Shown piece after piece: positions 8,862-16,197 of a stretch of DNA of 26,885 nt (positions are counted from its first letter, which is position 1; every line of letters starts with the position of its first letter). This stretch comes from CBIFVZ01 sp966185765. GTDB taxonomy: Bacteria > Pseudomonadota > Gammaproteobacteria > Enterobacterales > Enterobacteriaceae. Position numbers and translations under genes: made by a program. Location: NCBI GenBank assembly GCA_966185765.1, contig CBIFVZ010000054.1, positions 1-26,885 on the forward strand. The letters are read 5' to 3'. The notes below the pieces were generated by a model. That model was not told the DNA's origin. It worked only from the letters and a program-made list of their open reading frames with translations, and made no database searches.

Positions 8862-9302
8862 TCAGAAAACATCGCCAATAAAGATATTGTTTTTAAGGTT
8901 GGTAAAGTCGTAGTCAGCCAGTTCATCAATATTATTCATATAATACGTCAGACTCTCAGAAATCATTAAATTCAGTTTCGGCCCTTTCTCCTGAATAATA
9001 ATCAATGGCTTTTTATGTGCATGCGCATAACCAATTTCATAAGCCGTACCACTGTCAACATGATCGTCAATGTAATCAACAACAGCTACAACAATCGTTG
9101 CTTCATTAAGGTGCTTAATATCATTTTTAAAGATAAAATCACGCCACGGCAGACTACCCACTTCCAGGTCCTGCGGATCCGCCTTGCGCGGAGAAAAATA
9201 AGTATCAACCGTTTTATTCCTGTCCAGCGCCTGCTCTACACGCTGCACACGGTCGATTTGCTCTTCACTAAAGAATGGGCTGGCCAGATAGATATTTACC
9301 AT
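8862..9302 (-). CDS. Nucleoside 2-deoxyribosyltransferase-family protein
   Basis: A 146-aa enzyme of the family that cleaves or transfers the N-glycosidic bond of 2-deoxyribonucleosides. The N-terminal strand NIYLASPFFSEEQ is typical. The active-site block DSGTAYEIGYAHAHKKP (83-99) contains the expected catalytic Glu at about 89 after Asp83 and Ser84. The C-terminal half, with LMISESLTYY, closes the pocket in known members. The length fits this cytosolic family (about 140-170 aa). The frame is open to 9386, but AGGAGG precedes the ATG at 9302 by 9 bases. It has its own promoter and terminator, so it is a single-gene unit. Salvage is the usual role; related folds also occur in phage nucleotide metabolism and anti-phage proteins. 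Confidence 0.83.
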   Translation of the reverse strand: MVNIYLASPFFSEEQIDRVQRVEQALDRNKTVDTYFSPRKADPQDLEVGSLPWRDFIFKNDIKHLNEATIVVAVVDYIDDHVDSGTAYEIGYAHAHKKPLIIIQEKGPKLNLMISESLTYYMNNIDELADYDFTNLKNNIFIGDVF

Positions 9303-9705
9303 TAATGTATTCCTCCTGAACGAACATTTACAGGCCTCCATTACCCGTGCCAGAAAGCACCTGATAACACGAATGATGGCAAGCAAATCCTTAATACTAC
9401 CCTTTCATTATCCTTCACTGTACGAGGTATTGTAAAGATCCGCCTGACAGACCTGACGCGCGGTAATGCAACTAACAGCGTGTTGTTGTGGTAATCATTG
9501 TAGCATTGACATAATGGATGCTCAGGAGCTTCAGAACGACAGATAATGGTGTTACCAGATAATAATAAGCTGCGCGATTCATTTAACACTGATTTACCAT
9601 TTTCTTGCAGGAAATTGCCACACATTATTAAGGACTGATGTTATTATCACCTGGTGGTAGTATCAGCAATTTCCTTCCCCGACACTCCGACAGAAATCAG
9701 GACAT
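9303..9705. other. Intergenic region
   Basis: These 403 bases hold the deoxyribosyltransferase leader and promoter on the minus strand. I see no gene here; a 94-codon minus frame overlapping it has no ribosome binding site or recognisable domain. Confidence 0.5.
9407..9436 (-). promoter_or_regulatory. Promoter of the deoxyribosyltransferase gene
   Basis: On the minus strand TTTACA (9436-9431) and GATAAT (9412-9407) each match the sigma70 consensus at five of six positions with an 18-base spacer. This implies a leader of about 95 bases before the ATG at 9302. Confidence 0.5.
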
Positions 9706-10059
9706 AATGGAAGAGCGTATTAATTATATTCTGCGGTGCATCCGCGAAAAAACATCCGCTGACGGTGGTTATTTACTTACAACTGCCTTTAATCTGAATA
9801 AGTTTCGCTTTCCTGGTGCAGAAATTTAGCCCGTGATATTCATTACACACACTGTGTGTTCCCCCACTTTTACTTACTGCTGAAGAAAACACCTGTGAAA
9901 TATCTCCCCCTGGTTACCATATGCTGCGAAAATTTTACATATGAAAAGCTCGGCCCGCTACACAAAGCAAATACAATATACCGTCTGAACATGGGTATTG
10001 AAACCGCAGAGCGCGTTGAGTTTATGCGCCAGCAGCAGGTTTCGATTGCGACAGGATAG
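9706..10059 (+). pseudogene. Frame-disrupted small gene, possibly DUF6194-like
   Basis: An ATG at 9706 preceded by CAGG opens a frame (MEERINYILRCIREKTSADG...) that stops at 9829. A second frame picks up between about 9802 and 10059 and reads ARDIHYTHCVFPHFY, LVTICCENFTYEKLG, then KANTIYRLNMGIETAERVEF. The two together would make about 115 residues. The order N-terminal MEExINYI, then a T-rich strand, a Y/E segment, then YRLNMGI resembles the DUF6194 layout (MEEIxxYI ... FRLNIGV), a small family of unknown function. The frames do not join without a shift of one base or two, so this is either a broken gene or a misread base. The family assignment is tentative. Confidence 0.4.
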
Positions 10060-10250
10060 CTGTTTTCCCGCCCACTGGAAAAGATGCGTTTTAAAGAGCA
10101 ATATCTCTGACACCCTTGCCCAGTGCTGATAAGCGTTGGATGCACGGCGCTTAATTCGTTGCACACAGCCAGATAATCATTAGCATGTTGTAACTAATGT
10201 AATGCCTTTCAATACCAGGGAGCATTGGCTCGTATGCCGATGTTCCCTGA

Positions 10251-10781
10251 TCAGGTGCGCATGATAATTTTGTAATAAAAGCGAGTCCCACACAGCGTGC
10301 CATCCGGCATGAGCGCATAGTCGGGGACCTCCCCCACACTCTGCCAGCCGGTTCGTTGATAAAACTGCTCGGCACCGCTGCCACTCGCAGTATCAAGCAC
10401 CAGAACATGCCGCCCTGCCTGACATGCAGCACGCTCGAGTGCGTCCATCAACTGACGCGCAATACCCAGGCGACGTGCCGCTGGCTGAACCAGCCGCACC
10501 TCTGCCCGGTGCGGCTGGTTCTCCGGCAGGTCCAACAAGAGTTGCACCGCACCAGTTAATCTACCCTGCTCATCCCGCGCCACCAGTAGTTGACGCTCTT
10601 TACGCTCAATACTGCTGGCAACGTTGTGCCAGAACGCGCTCGCCTTCTGGCGCGAGAGCGGCCGCATAAAACCCACTGATGCGCCGTCATCCACACAGGC
10701 TGTCAATAGTGCGCTTAGCGTCTCATTATGCTCAGCGACATCAGATGCACTCAGGTCCACAACCTCTGCTGTAAATGCCAT
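10251..10781 (-). CDS. GNAT-family N-acetyltransferase
   Basis: A 176-aa acetyltransferase. Acetyl-CoA binding motif A is seen as VRLVQPAARRLGIARQLM (residues about 95-112), where the (R/Q)xxGx(G/A) core appears as RRLGIA. Motif B follows as AEQFYQRTGWQ (137-147). The fold covers the whole protein and the substrate is unknown. GGAAGAAAT directly before the ATG at 10781 supports the start. It lies 75 bases downstream of the diguanylate cyclase gene on the same strand and could be read through from it, but nothing links the two functions. The 190 bases beyond its stop show no gene. Confidence 0.82.
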   Translation of the reverse strand: MAFTAEVVDLSASDVAEHNETLSALLTACVDDGASVGFMRPLSRQKASAFWHNVASSIERKERQLLVARDEQGRLTGAVQLLLDLPENQPHRAEVRLVQPAARRLGIARQLMDALERAACQAGRHVLVLDTASGSGAEQFYQRTGWQSVGEVPDYALMPDGTLCGTRFYYKIIMRT

Positions 10782-10856
10782 ATTTCTTCCGGTAAATGAC
10801 GACGTTAATTCCAGGATAGTACGCTAAAGCACGTGGAGTGCCGTCAGAGGAAAAAA

Positions 10857-11828
10857 CTATGATCGCGCAACATGGCGTGCTTTTTTCATGTGATACATAC
10901 TGCGATCGGCAGCATCAATCAGTGCATCCAGTGTTTCATGGTGGTCTGGGTGATACTCCTCCAGCCCCCAGGAGAACTGTAGTTGCCATGAATTGCCCGC
11001 AGTACGATTATACTTCTCCACGTTGTCCTGTAATGAGTGCATCGCAAGACAGGCACCGTCGGCGTCACTGTCGATGAACAGCACGCTAAACTCATCCCCG
11101 CCCTGACGTGAGATAACATCCGCATCACGAAAATTCTGTCTCATTAACTGCGCCATCGCCACCAGCGCACTGTCCCCCGCACGGTGTCCCCAGGTGTCGT
11201 TAATTTCTTTGAAGTAATCGAGATCGATATAGCACAGGCTCAATGGTTCGCCGCGCCGCTTACCACTGAGCAGCGCGTAGTTACCTAACATGCTGAAACC
11301 ACGGCGATTAGAAAGGCCGGTCAGTTCATCGCGAATGGTGTTATTCAATACCGAAAACTCATCTTCGACGATGGCTGCCAGGTCCTGAAGAATACTTATT
11401 TGTGCAGGTGTGAGCGAATGCGGTTTATCATCTACCAGACAGAGTGAACCTATCGCATAACCATCCGGGCTGCGTACCGGACAGCCCGCATAAAAACGCA
11501 GATGTGGCGGGCCAGTCACCAGGGGATTATCAAAAAAACGCCCGTCTTTGAGCGCATCTTCCACCACCATAGGTGAAAGCTCGAGAATGGCATGACCGCA
11601 AAAAGAGGTTTCACGTGATATGTTTCCCCGCTCCCAGCCTACACAAGACTGTAGCCAGAGGTCATTCGCATCCACCAGACTCAATATGGCATATTGCGTG
11701 CCAAAAAGGTGGCGAGCCAACCGGGTGATGCGATCAAAACGTTCGGAGGGTGCTGATCCAACGAGTCCGCTGGCATGGAGAGAGCGCAAGCGGGCCGGCT
11801 CGTTAGCCGGTATTTCTGGAGCTTTCAT
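10857..11828 (-). CDS. GAF-GGDEF diguanylate cyclase (yneF position)
   Basis: A 323-aa enzyme making cyclic di-GMP from two GTP. A GAF sensor domain spans about residues 25-158. The GGDEF domain spans about 160-320, beginning DELTGLSNRRGF (167-178). The catalytic loop RQGGDEF is intact (GGDEF 243-247). The product-inhibition I-site RDAD (234-237) sits exactly five residues upstream, so feedback control is likely. No membrane segment is seen, so it should be soluble. It occupies the place of E. coli yneF beside yneG. The start at 11828 has only a weak AGGT before it. The GAF ligand cannot be inferred. Confidence 0.9.
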   Translation of the reverse strand: MKAPEIPANEPARLRSLHASGLVGSAPSERFDRITRLARHLFGTQYAILSLVDANDLWLQSCVGWERGNISRETSFCGHAILELSPMVVEDALKDGRFFDNPLVTGPPHLRFYAGCPVRSPDGYAIGSLCLVDDKPHSLTPAQISILQDLAAIVEDEFSVLNNTIRDELTGLSNRRGFSMLGNYALLSGKRRGEPLSLCYIDLDYFKEINDTWGHRAGDSALVAMAQLMRQNFRDADVISRQGGDEFSVLFIDSDADGACLAMHSLQDNVEKYNRTAGNSWQLQFSWGLEEYHPDHHETLDALIDAADRSMYHMKKARHVARS

Positions 11829-11868
11829 ACGCGTACCTGTTGCCGTGTTCTGCTGTAAGCATAACGTA

Positions 11869-12240
11869 TTACGCGCCGGGAGGTAGCGGATTCATCTGGG
11901 TCAGTAACCAACGCCAGATAACCGTCAATACATAGCGCTGCTGCGACTCACTCAGTGCCGTTCCCTGCGCAATACCGTGCCATTTTGCGAGGCAACCGCG
12001 ACAGCAGGTCGCCGTCGCGTGCTGGGCAATAAATACGGGATGACCGCGCATGGGCGTTTGTTTGCCATCGTTTTGTGGGTGTGCGGGCGCAAGCCTGTTT
12101 GCAATAAAGTCGATTGCATGACGTTCAATGACGTCAGCGCCTTTCTCGAGGCAGTACCGACGCTCCTTGTCGCCCAGATGGAAACGGCGGCGAAATGCCG
12201 AACGCTCAAGACGAGCAAAAACAGCGTCTGTGTTACACAT
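11869..12240 (-). CDS. yneG: YneG, DUF4186 family protein
   Basis: A 123-aa protein of unknown function, matching E. coli YneG strongly. Characteristic segments are FHLGDKERRYC near the N-terminus and a long conserved block KQTPMRGHPVFIAQHATA followed by TCCRGCLAKWHG. The Cys/His content of that block suggests metal binding or a redox role, but this is inference. It is soluble. The frame is open 30 bases upstream; GGAGGAGAAC immediately before the ATG at 12240 settles the start. It sits 40 bases upstream of the diguanylate cyclase on the same strand, so co-transcription is possible. The glsB gene lies on the same strand with an opposing small gene between them. Confidence 0.88.
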   Translation of the reverse strand: MCNTDAVFARLERSAFRRRFHLGDKERRYCLEKGADVIERHAIDFIANRLAPAHPQNDGKQTPMRGHPVFIAQHATATCCRGCLAKWHGIAQGTALSESQQRYVLTVIWRWLLTQMNPLPPGA

Positions 12241-12335
12241 GTTCTCCTCCGTTGGACATAACCCTGACAAGCGATTGAACTGTCGTTTAACCGCACGAGC
12301 ATACAGTGCGAAGTATCACAGGAGGCGGAGCAGTC

Positions 12336-12452
12336 ATGCGACAAAAGCGGATTCAGGAACTGATACTTATTGGCACGATTATGGGCGTTGTGAGCGCAGC
12401 ATTTAGCAGCGTCTGCCTGTTACTCTTTATGGCGCTTAGTGCAGGCACATAA
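12336..12452 (+). CDS. Small membrane protein, 38 aa
   Basis: This gene is too short for usual gene callers. It reads MRQKRIQELILIGTIMGV then a continuous hydrophobic stretch to ALSAGT. One membrane helix covers about residues 9-34. The charged N-terminus (Arg2, Lys4, Arg5) suggests it stays in the cytoplasm. A strong ribosome binding site (GGAGGCGGAG, 12321-12330) ends 5 bases before the ATG. It lies between yneG and glsB on the opposite strand, and its TAA abuts the glsB stop codon with no spacer. I do not recognise it; small single-helix proteins of this kind often modulate transporters or membrane enzymes, but nothing here shows a partner. Confidence 0.6.
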   Translation: MRQKRIQELILIGTIMGVVSAAFSSVCLLLFMALSAGT

Positions 12453-13379
12453 TCAGAAAATAGAACGGCCTATTTTATCGGCCAGACGTTCAAGTGCGGC
12501 AATACCCGCAAGCGAGTTCCCCGCCGCATCCAGTTCCGGACTCCAGACTGCAATGGACATCTCATGAGGCACAATGGCAATAATGCCTCCACCAACACCA
12601 GACTTACCCGGCATGCCCACACGCCATGCAAACTCCCCGGAACTTTCATACATACCGCTGGTGGCCATCAGTGCATTGACCTGACGCGTCTGCAACGGGG
12701 TAATTACGGATGTATTAGCGCCCGGGGCGCTGCCCTGGCAGGCGAGAAATAAGAATGTCTGCGCCAGTTCAATACAGTTCATTTTAAGCGCACAATAATG
12801 AAAATAGTTTTGCAGCACTGCTGTGACATCATTTTCGAAATTACCAAATGACTTCATCAGCCAGGCGATGGCCGCGTTGCGGGCGGAGTGGTCAAATTCA
12901 GAGCGCGCAATGGCAGCATCATAAACCAGATCCGAACGGCCACTGAGCGTACGCACCACTTCCAGCATACGCTGACGCGGCGCACTCAGGCGACTTTGTA
13001 GCATATCGCATACCACCAGCGCACCGGCGTTAATAAACGGGTTACGTGGCTTACCCCGTTCAAGCTCCAGCTGTACCAGCGAGTTAAACGGCTGGCCGGA
13101 GGGATCTTTACCCACTCGCTGCCAGATTTCCTGTTCATCATAAAGCCCCATCGCCAGCACCAGGCTCAACACTTTTGAGATGGACTGAATGGAGAAACGC
13201 TCGCTGGCATCTCCAGCGTAATAACATTCGCCCTCGACGGTACATACCGCAATACCCAGGCGTCTGGCGGGTACATCTGCCAGTGCTGGAATGTAACTGG
13301 CGACCTTGCCCTGACCAATTAGCGGGCGCACCTGCGCCAGAATGTCTTCCAGTAATTGATTATTTAATGGCACAGGCAC
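12453..13379 (-). CDS. glsB: Glutaminase GlsB (YneH)
   Basis: A 308-aa cytoplasmic glutaminase hydrolysing glutamine to glutamate and ammonia, of the same length as E. coli GlsB. The serine beta-lactamase-like catalytic motif is in RFSIQSISK, with Ser66 and Lys69 as the S-x-x-K pair. Family blocks PRNPFINAGALVVCDML, SARNAAIAWLMKSFGNF and the C-terminal KSGVGGGIIAIVPHEMS are intact. The start is a GTG at 13379 with GGAG 5 bases before it; a second GTG lies two codons in. It follows sad by 68 bases, with a hairpin between, so the two may share a transcript with attenuation. It ends flush against the convergent 38-aa gene. Confidence 0.95.
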   Translation of the reverse strand: MPVPLNNQLLEDILAQVRPLIGQGKVASYIPALADVPARRLGIAVCTVEGECYYAGDASERFSIQSISKVLSLVLAMGLYDEQEIWQRVGKDPSGQPFNSLVQLELERGKPRNPFINAGALVVCDMLQSRLSAPRQRMLEVVRTLSGRSDLVYDAAIARSEFDHSARNAAIAWLMKSFGNFENDVTAVLQNYFHYCALKMNCIELAQTFLFLACQGSAPGANTSVITPLQTRQVNALMATSGMYESSGEFAWRVGMPGKSGVGGGIIAIVPHEMSIAVWSPELDAAGNSLAGIAALERLADKIGRSIF

Positions 13380-13394
13380 GGGAACTCCGGACAG

Positions 13395-13431
13395 CTAAAA
13401 TCGGGGCGCGCAGTATACTCCCTGCGCCCCG
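13395..13431 (-). terminator. Hairpin between sad and glsB
   Basis: The stem is CGGGGCGC (13402-13409) against GCGCCCCG (13424-13431). On the minus strand it is followed by ATTTTAG. It lies in the 68-base gap, so it may partly terminate sad transcription or act as an intercistronic processing hairpin. The short T run makes it a modest terminator. Confidence 0.5.
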
Positions 13432-13447
13432 CTATCGCCAGGTAACC

Positions 13448-14836
13448 TTAACGCCTGTCTTTCCATACCGTTTGCACGTTGCAGAATTCGTGCAGACCAA
13501 AATGTGACAGTTCACGACCAAAGCCGCTTTTCTTCACGCCGCCAAATGCCACACGCGGGTCACTGGCGCTATAACCATTGATAAACACGCCGCCACACTC
13601 AAGGCGTTCAGCCATATTATGTGCAAGCGCGCTGTTGGCGCTAAAGACGGTGGCGGACAAACCAAACTCGCTGTCATTGGCAAGGGTCAACGCGTGTTCA
13701 GCATCCTGCGCTATCGTGATACTGGCAACTGGCCCAAACAGCTCCTCACGAAACGCGGTCATATCACGCTTGACGTTACCGAGCACCGTGGGTGCATAGT
13801 AGTTACCCACGCCAGCGAGTTTTTCGCCACCTAACAGTAGCTTAGCCCCCTGCGCCAGTGAGTCCTGTACCTGCTGATGTAGCTCATCACGCAAATCAAA
13901 ACGCGCCATCGGCCCAATATAATTGTGCTCCTCACTGGGTGAACCCACAGATAGCGCCTGCACGGCCGCGACAAATTTCTCCGTAAACGCGTCTGCAATA
14001 CCTTCTTCAATAATAAAGCGCTTGGCCGCGGCACAAACCTGCCCGGTATTCTGATAGCGTCCCACTACGGCAGCTTTTACTGCTTCGTCCAGATTAGCGT
14101 CATTAAGGACAATAAACGGATCGCTCCCCCCCAGCTCCAGCACACACTTCTTCAGGGCCGCCCCGGCCTGGGCGCCGATTGCCGCACCGGCACGCACGCT
14201 CCCGGTAACGGTAACGCCTGCAATGCGCACATCACGAATCATCTGGCTCACGCCATCTGGCGTAGCGTTCACCACCGTGAAAGCCCCTTGCGGAAAACCC
14301 GCATCGCGAAAAAGTTCATCAATCAGCCACGCACAGCCCATCACTGATGGCGCGTGTTTGAGCAGATAACTGTTACCGGCAAGCAAAATTGGCACAGCAC
14401 CGCGCAGCACCTGCCACAGGGGGAAGTTCCACGGCATTACCGCCAGCACCGGACCAAGTGGGCGATATTCAATCGTCGCCTGTTGATATTCAACCTGCGT
14501 GGGTTCACTCATGAGCATCGCTGGCCCATGCTCGGCATACCAGTCACACAAATTTGCCGTTTTACTGACCTCCGCACGCGCCTGGACAATGGGCTTGCCC
14601 ATCTCCAGACAAATTCGCTGCGCCATTTCTTCTGCACGGTTGCGTAGCGCTGCACCGAGTGCGCGCAGCTTCTGCGCACGCGCCGCCACCGGCTGGGTAC
14701 GCCAGTGTCGGTAGCCCTCACTTGCCCGTGCGACTGCCTGGTCCACATCATGTTCGTTTGCCCAGGGCCACGCCCCCACCTGCTCGCCGGTTGCCGGATT
14801 AATGGAAATCGCGTGGGTTGCCGCGCTAATCGTCAT
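13448..14836 (-). CDS. sad: Succinate semialdehyde dehydrogenase Sad (YneI)
   Basis: A 462-aa NAD(P)-dependent aldehyde dehydrogenase, the same length as E. coli Sad. It oxidises succinate semialdehyde to succinate in GABA/putrescine breakdown. Asn137 lies in MPWNFPLWQ, Lys160 in YLLKHAP, the general base Glu234 in VLELGGSDP, and the catalytic Cys268 in NTGQVCAAAKRF. The C-terminus FGRELSHFGLHEFCNVQTVW is essentially that of E. coli. The frame is open 186 bases further upstream across the yneJ promoter. The ATG at 14836 has GGTGGAG before it and gives the expected MTI start. It is divergent from yneJ, the likely regulator, and followed by glsB. Confidence 0.96.
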   Translation of the reverse strand: MTISAATHAISINPATGEQVGAWPWANEHDVDQAVARASEGYRHWRTQPVAARAQKLRALGAALRNRAEEMAQRICLEMGKPIVQARAEVSKTANLCDWYAEHGPAMLMSEPTQVEYQQATIEYRPLGPVLAVMPWNFPLWQVLRGAVPILLAGNSYLLKHAPSVMGCAWLIDELFRDAGFPQGAFTVVNATPDGVSQMIRDVRIAGVTVTGSVRAGAAIGAQAGAALKKCVLELGGSDPFIVLNDANLDEAVKAAVVGRYQNTGQVCAAAKRFIIEEGIADAFTEKFVAAVQALSVGSPSEEHNYIGPMARFDLRDELHQQVQDSLAQGAKLLLGGEKLAGVGNYYAPTVLGNVKRDMTAFREELFGPVASITIAQDAEHALTLANDSEFGLSATVFSANSALAHNMAERLECGGVFINGYSASDPRVAFGGVKKSGFGRELSHFGLHEFCNVQTVWKDRR

Positions 14837-14944
14837 AGGGATTCTCCACCATTGCGGGATACAAAGTGTTAACACTGTAAAGCGCTGGCGTCTTCCTGAA
14901 AACTGAATAATATTGACACCAGTATTCACAAAATGAGAATGGCT

Positions 14945-15817
14945 ATGGATCTGACACAGCTGGAGATGTTCAACGCGATTGCCGACACAGGCAGTATTAC
15001 GGCAGCGGCAAAACGCGTACATCGCGTGCCATCAAACCTCACCACCCGTGTGCGCCAGCTTGAGGCCAGCCTCGGCGTAGCGTTATTTATCCGCGAAAAC
15101 CAGCGGCTACGTCTGTCGCCTGCCGGACATAGCTTTCTTGATTACAGCCGCCGTATTCTGGCGCTGGTTGACGAAGCCCGCACCGTGGTCAGCGGAGAAA
15201 CGCCCCGTGGTACGCTCGCGCTCGGCTCGCTGGAAAGTACCGCTGCCGTGCGCATACCCGCCATTCTGGCTGAATTTAACCGTCGCTTTGAGCGTATTCA
15301 CCTCACACTCAGCACCGGCCCCTCCGGAGATATGCTTGACGGCGTGCTCGACGGCACGCTGGCGGCAGCGTTTGTGGATGGGCCAGTGTTGCACCCGGCA
15401 CTGGAAGGTGTACGTGTGTTTGATGAGGAAATGGTGGTGATAGCCCCGGCAGGACATGCCCCCATTCAGCGAGCCCGGGATGTTAACGGCAGAAGTATTT
15501 ATGCCTTTCGCGCCAACTGCTCCTATCGCCGCCATTTTGAAAGCTGGTTTGAAAACGACGGTGCCATGCCGGGCAAAATCCATGAAATGGAGTCCTATCA
15601 CGGTATGCTGGCCTGCGTGATTGCCGGTGCAGGTCTAGCATTGATGCCGCGCAGCATGCTGGAAAGCATGCCCGGCAGCCATCAGGTATCGGTCTGGCCT
15701 CTGGCAGACGACTGGCGCACGCTTACCACCTGGCTTATCTGGCGGCGTGGCGCAAGAACGCCACAGTTAGACGCCTTTGCCGGGCTTTTGCCTGAGTACG
15801 ACGCACTTAATAAGTGA
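14945..15817 (+). CDS. yneJ: LysR-family regulator YneJ
   Basis: A 290-aa LysR-type regulator matching E. coli YneJ. The N-terminal helix-turn-helix domain covers about residues 1-60 (GSITAAAKRVHRVPSNLTTR), then a linker helix and an effector domain. Conserved family blocks include FRANCSYRRHFESWF and HEMESYHGMLACVIAGAGLA. In-frame ATGs also lie at 14933 and 14939. I use 14945 because it gives MDLTQLEMFNAI, the family start. It is divergent from sad across 108 bases, so it probably controls sad-glsB and itself. A TTGACA at 14913-14918 lies so close to the start that it fits a minus-35 box poorly. Confidence 0.92.
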   Translation: MDLTQLEMFNAIADTGSITAAAKRVHRVPSNLTTRVRQLEASLGVALFIRENQRLRLSPAGHSFLDYSRRILALVDEARTVVSGETPRGTLALGSLESTAAVRIPAILAEFNRRFERIHLTLSTGPSGDMLDGVLDGTLAAAFVDGPVLHPALEGVRVFDEEMVVIAPAGHAPIQRARDVNGRSIYAFRANCSYRRHFESWFENDGAMPGKIHEMESYHGMLACVIAGAGLALMPRSMLESMPGSHQVSVWPLADDWRTLTTWLIWRRGARTPQLDAFAGLLPEYDALNK

Positions 15818-15902
15818 CAGTGTCACCGATGAGTATTCTATCTACGACGATTTACCAGCCCGCTTTGCGCATCCGGTCAGCCTCACGACTGTACACAACC
15901 AT

Positions 15903-15931
15903 AAAAAAGCCGGGCGTTCACGCTGCCCGGC
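15903..15931 (-). terminator. Intrinsic terminator of tsuA-tsuB
   Basis: On the minus strand GCCGGGC and GCCCGGC (15931-15925 and 15915-15909) form a 7-bp GC stem with a 9-base loop, followed by six T. It ends the tsuA-tsuB transcript and separates it from the convergent yneJ. Confidence 0.85.
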
Positions 15932-15951
15932 CTGTACAGGCAGTGACGTTG

Positions 15952-16179
15952 TCACGCCTTTTTCACGGTGATACTCCAGCTGGCATCACCAACCTGCTGA
16001 TAGTCAGAAACCACATGCCCCTCCTCGGCGGCCCATTGCGGAATCGCCTGCGTTGCCTGGGTGCAGTCAAAATCAATCACCAGTTCATCGCCGCTGTTCA
16101 TTTCAGCCAGCGCCGCTTTCGCCTCAATCAGCGGAAACGGGCAAACCTGGCTTATTACATCGAGTTTTTTAATCGTCAT
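15952..16179 (-). CDS. tsuB: TusA-family sulfur carrier TsuB (YeeD)
   Basis: A 75-aa TusA-like protein. The active cysteine is Cys13 in the CPFP motif (QVCPFPLIEAKAALAEM), which carries sulfur as a persulfide or thiosulfonate in this family. The conserved DCTQATQAIPQWA and GDASWSITV follow. It matches E. coli YeeD closely and differs from the related YedF. YeeD (TsuB) is required with the YeeE channel for thiosulfate uptake. AAGGAG is placed 5 bases before the ATG. It begins 18 bases after the tsuA stop, so they form an operon, and a strong terminator follows. Confidence 0.92.
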   Translation of the reverse strand: MTIKKLDVISQVCPFPLIEAKAALAEMNSGDELVIDFDCTQATQAIPQWAAEEGHVVSDYQQVGDASWSITVKKA

Positions 16180-16197
16180 ACAGACTCCTTAATGAAT

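Noticed and set aside
9341..9625. 94-codon minus-strand frame upstream of the deoxyribosyltransferase
   Set aside because: It spans that gene's promoter and leader, lacks a ribosome binding site and shows no domain.
13448..15022. 524-codon version of Sad starting at 15022
   Set aside because: The extra 62 residues overlap the yneJ start and the divergent promoter. The ATG at 14836 has a ribosome binding site and gives the exact E. coli length.
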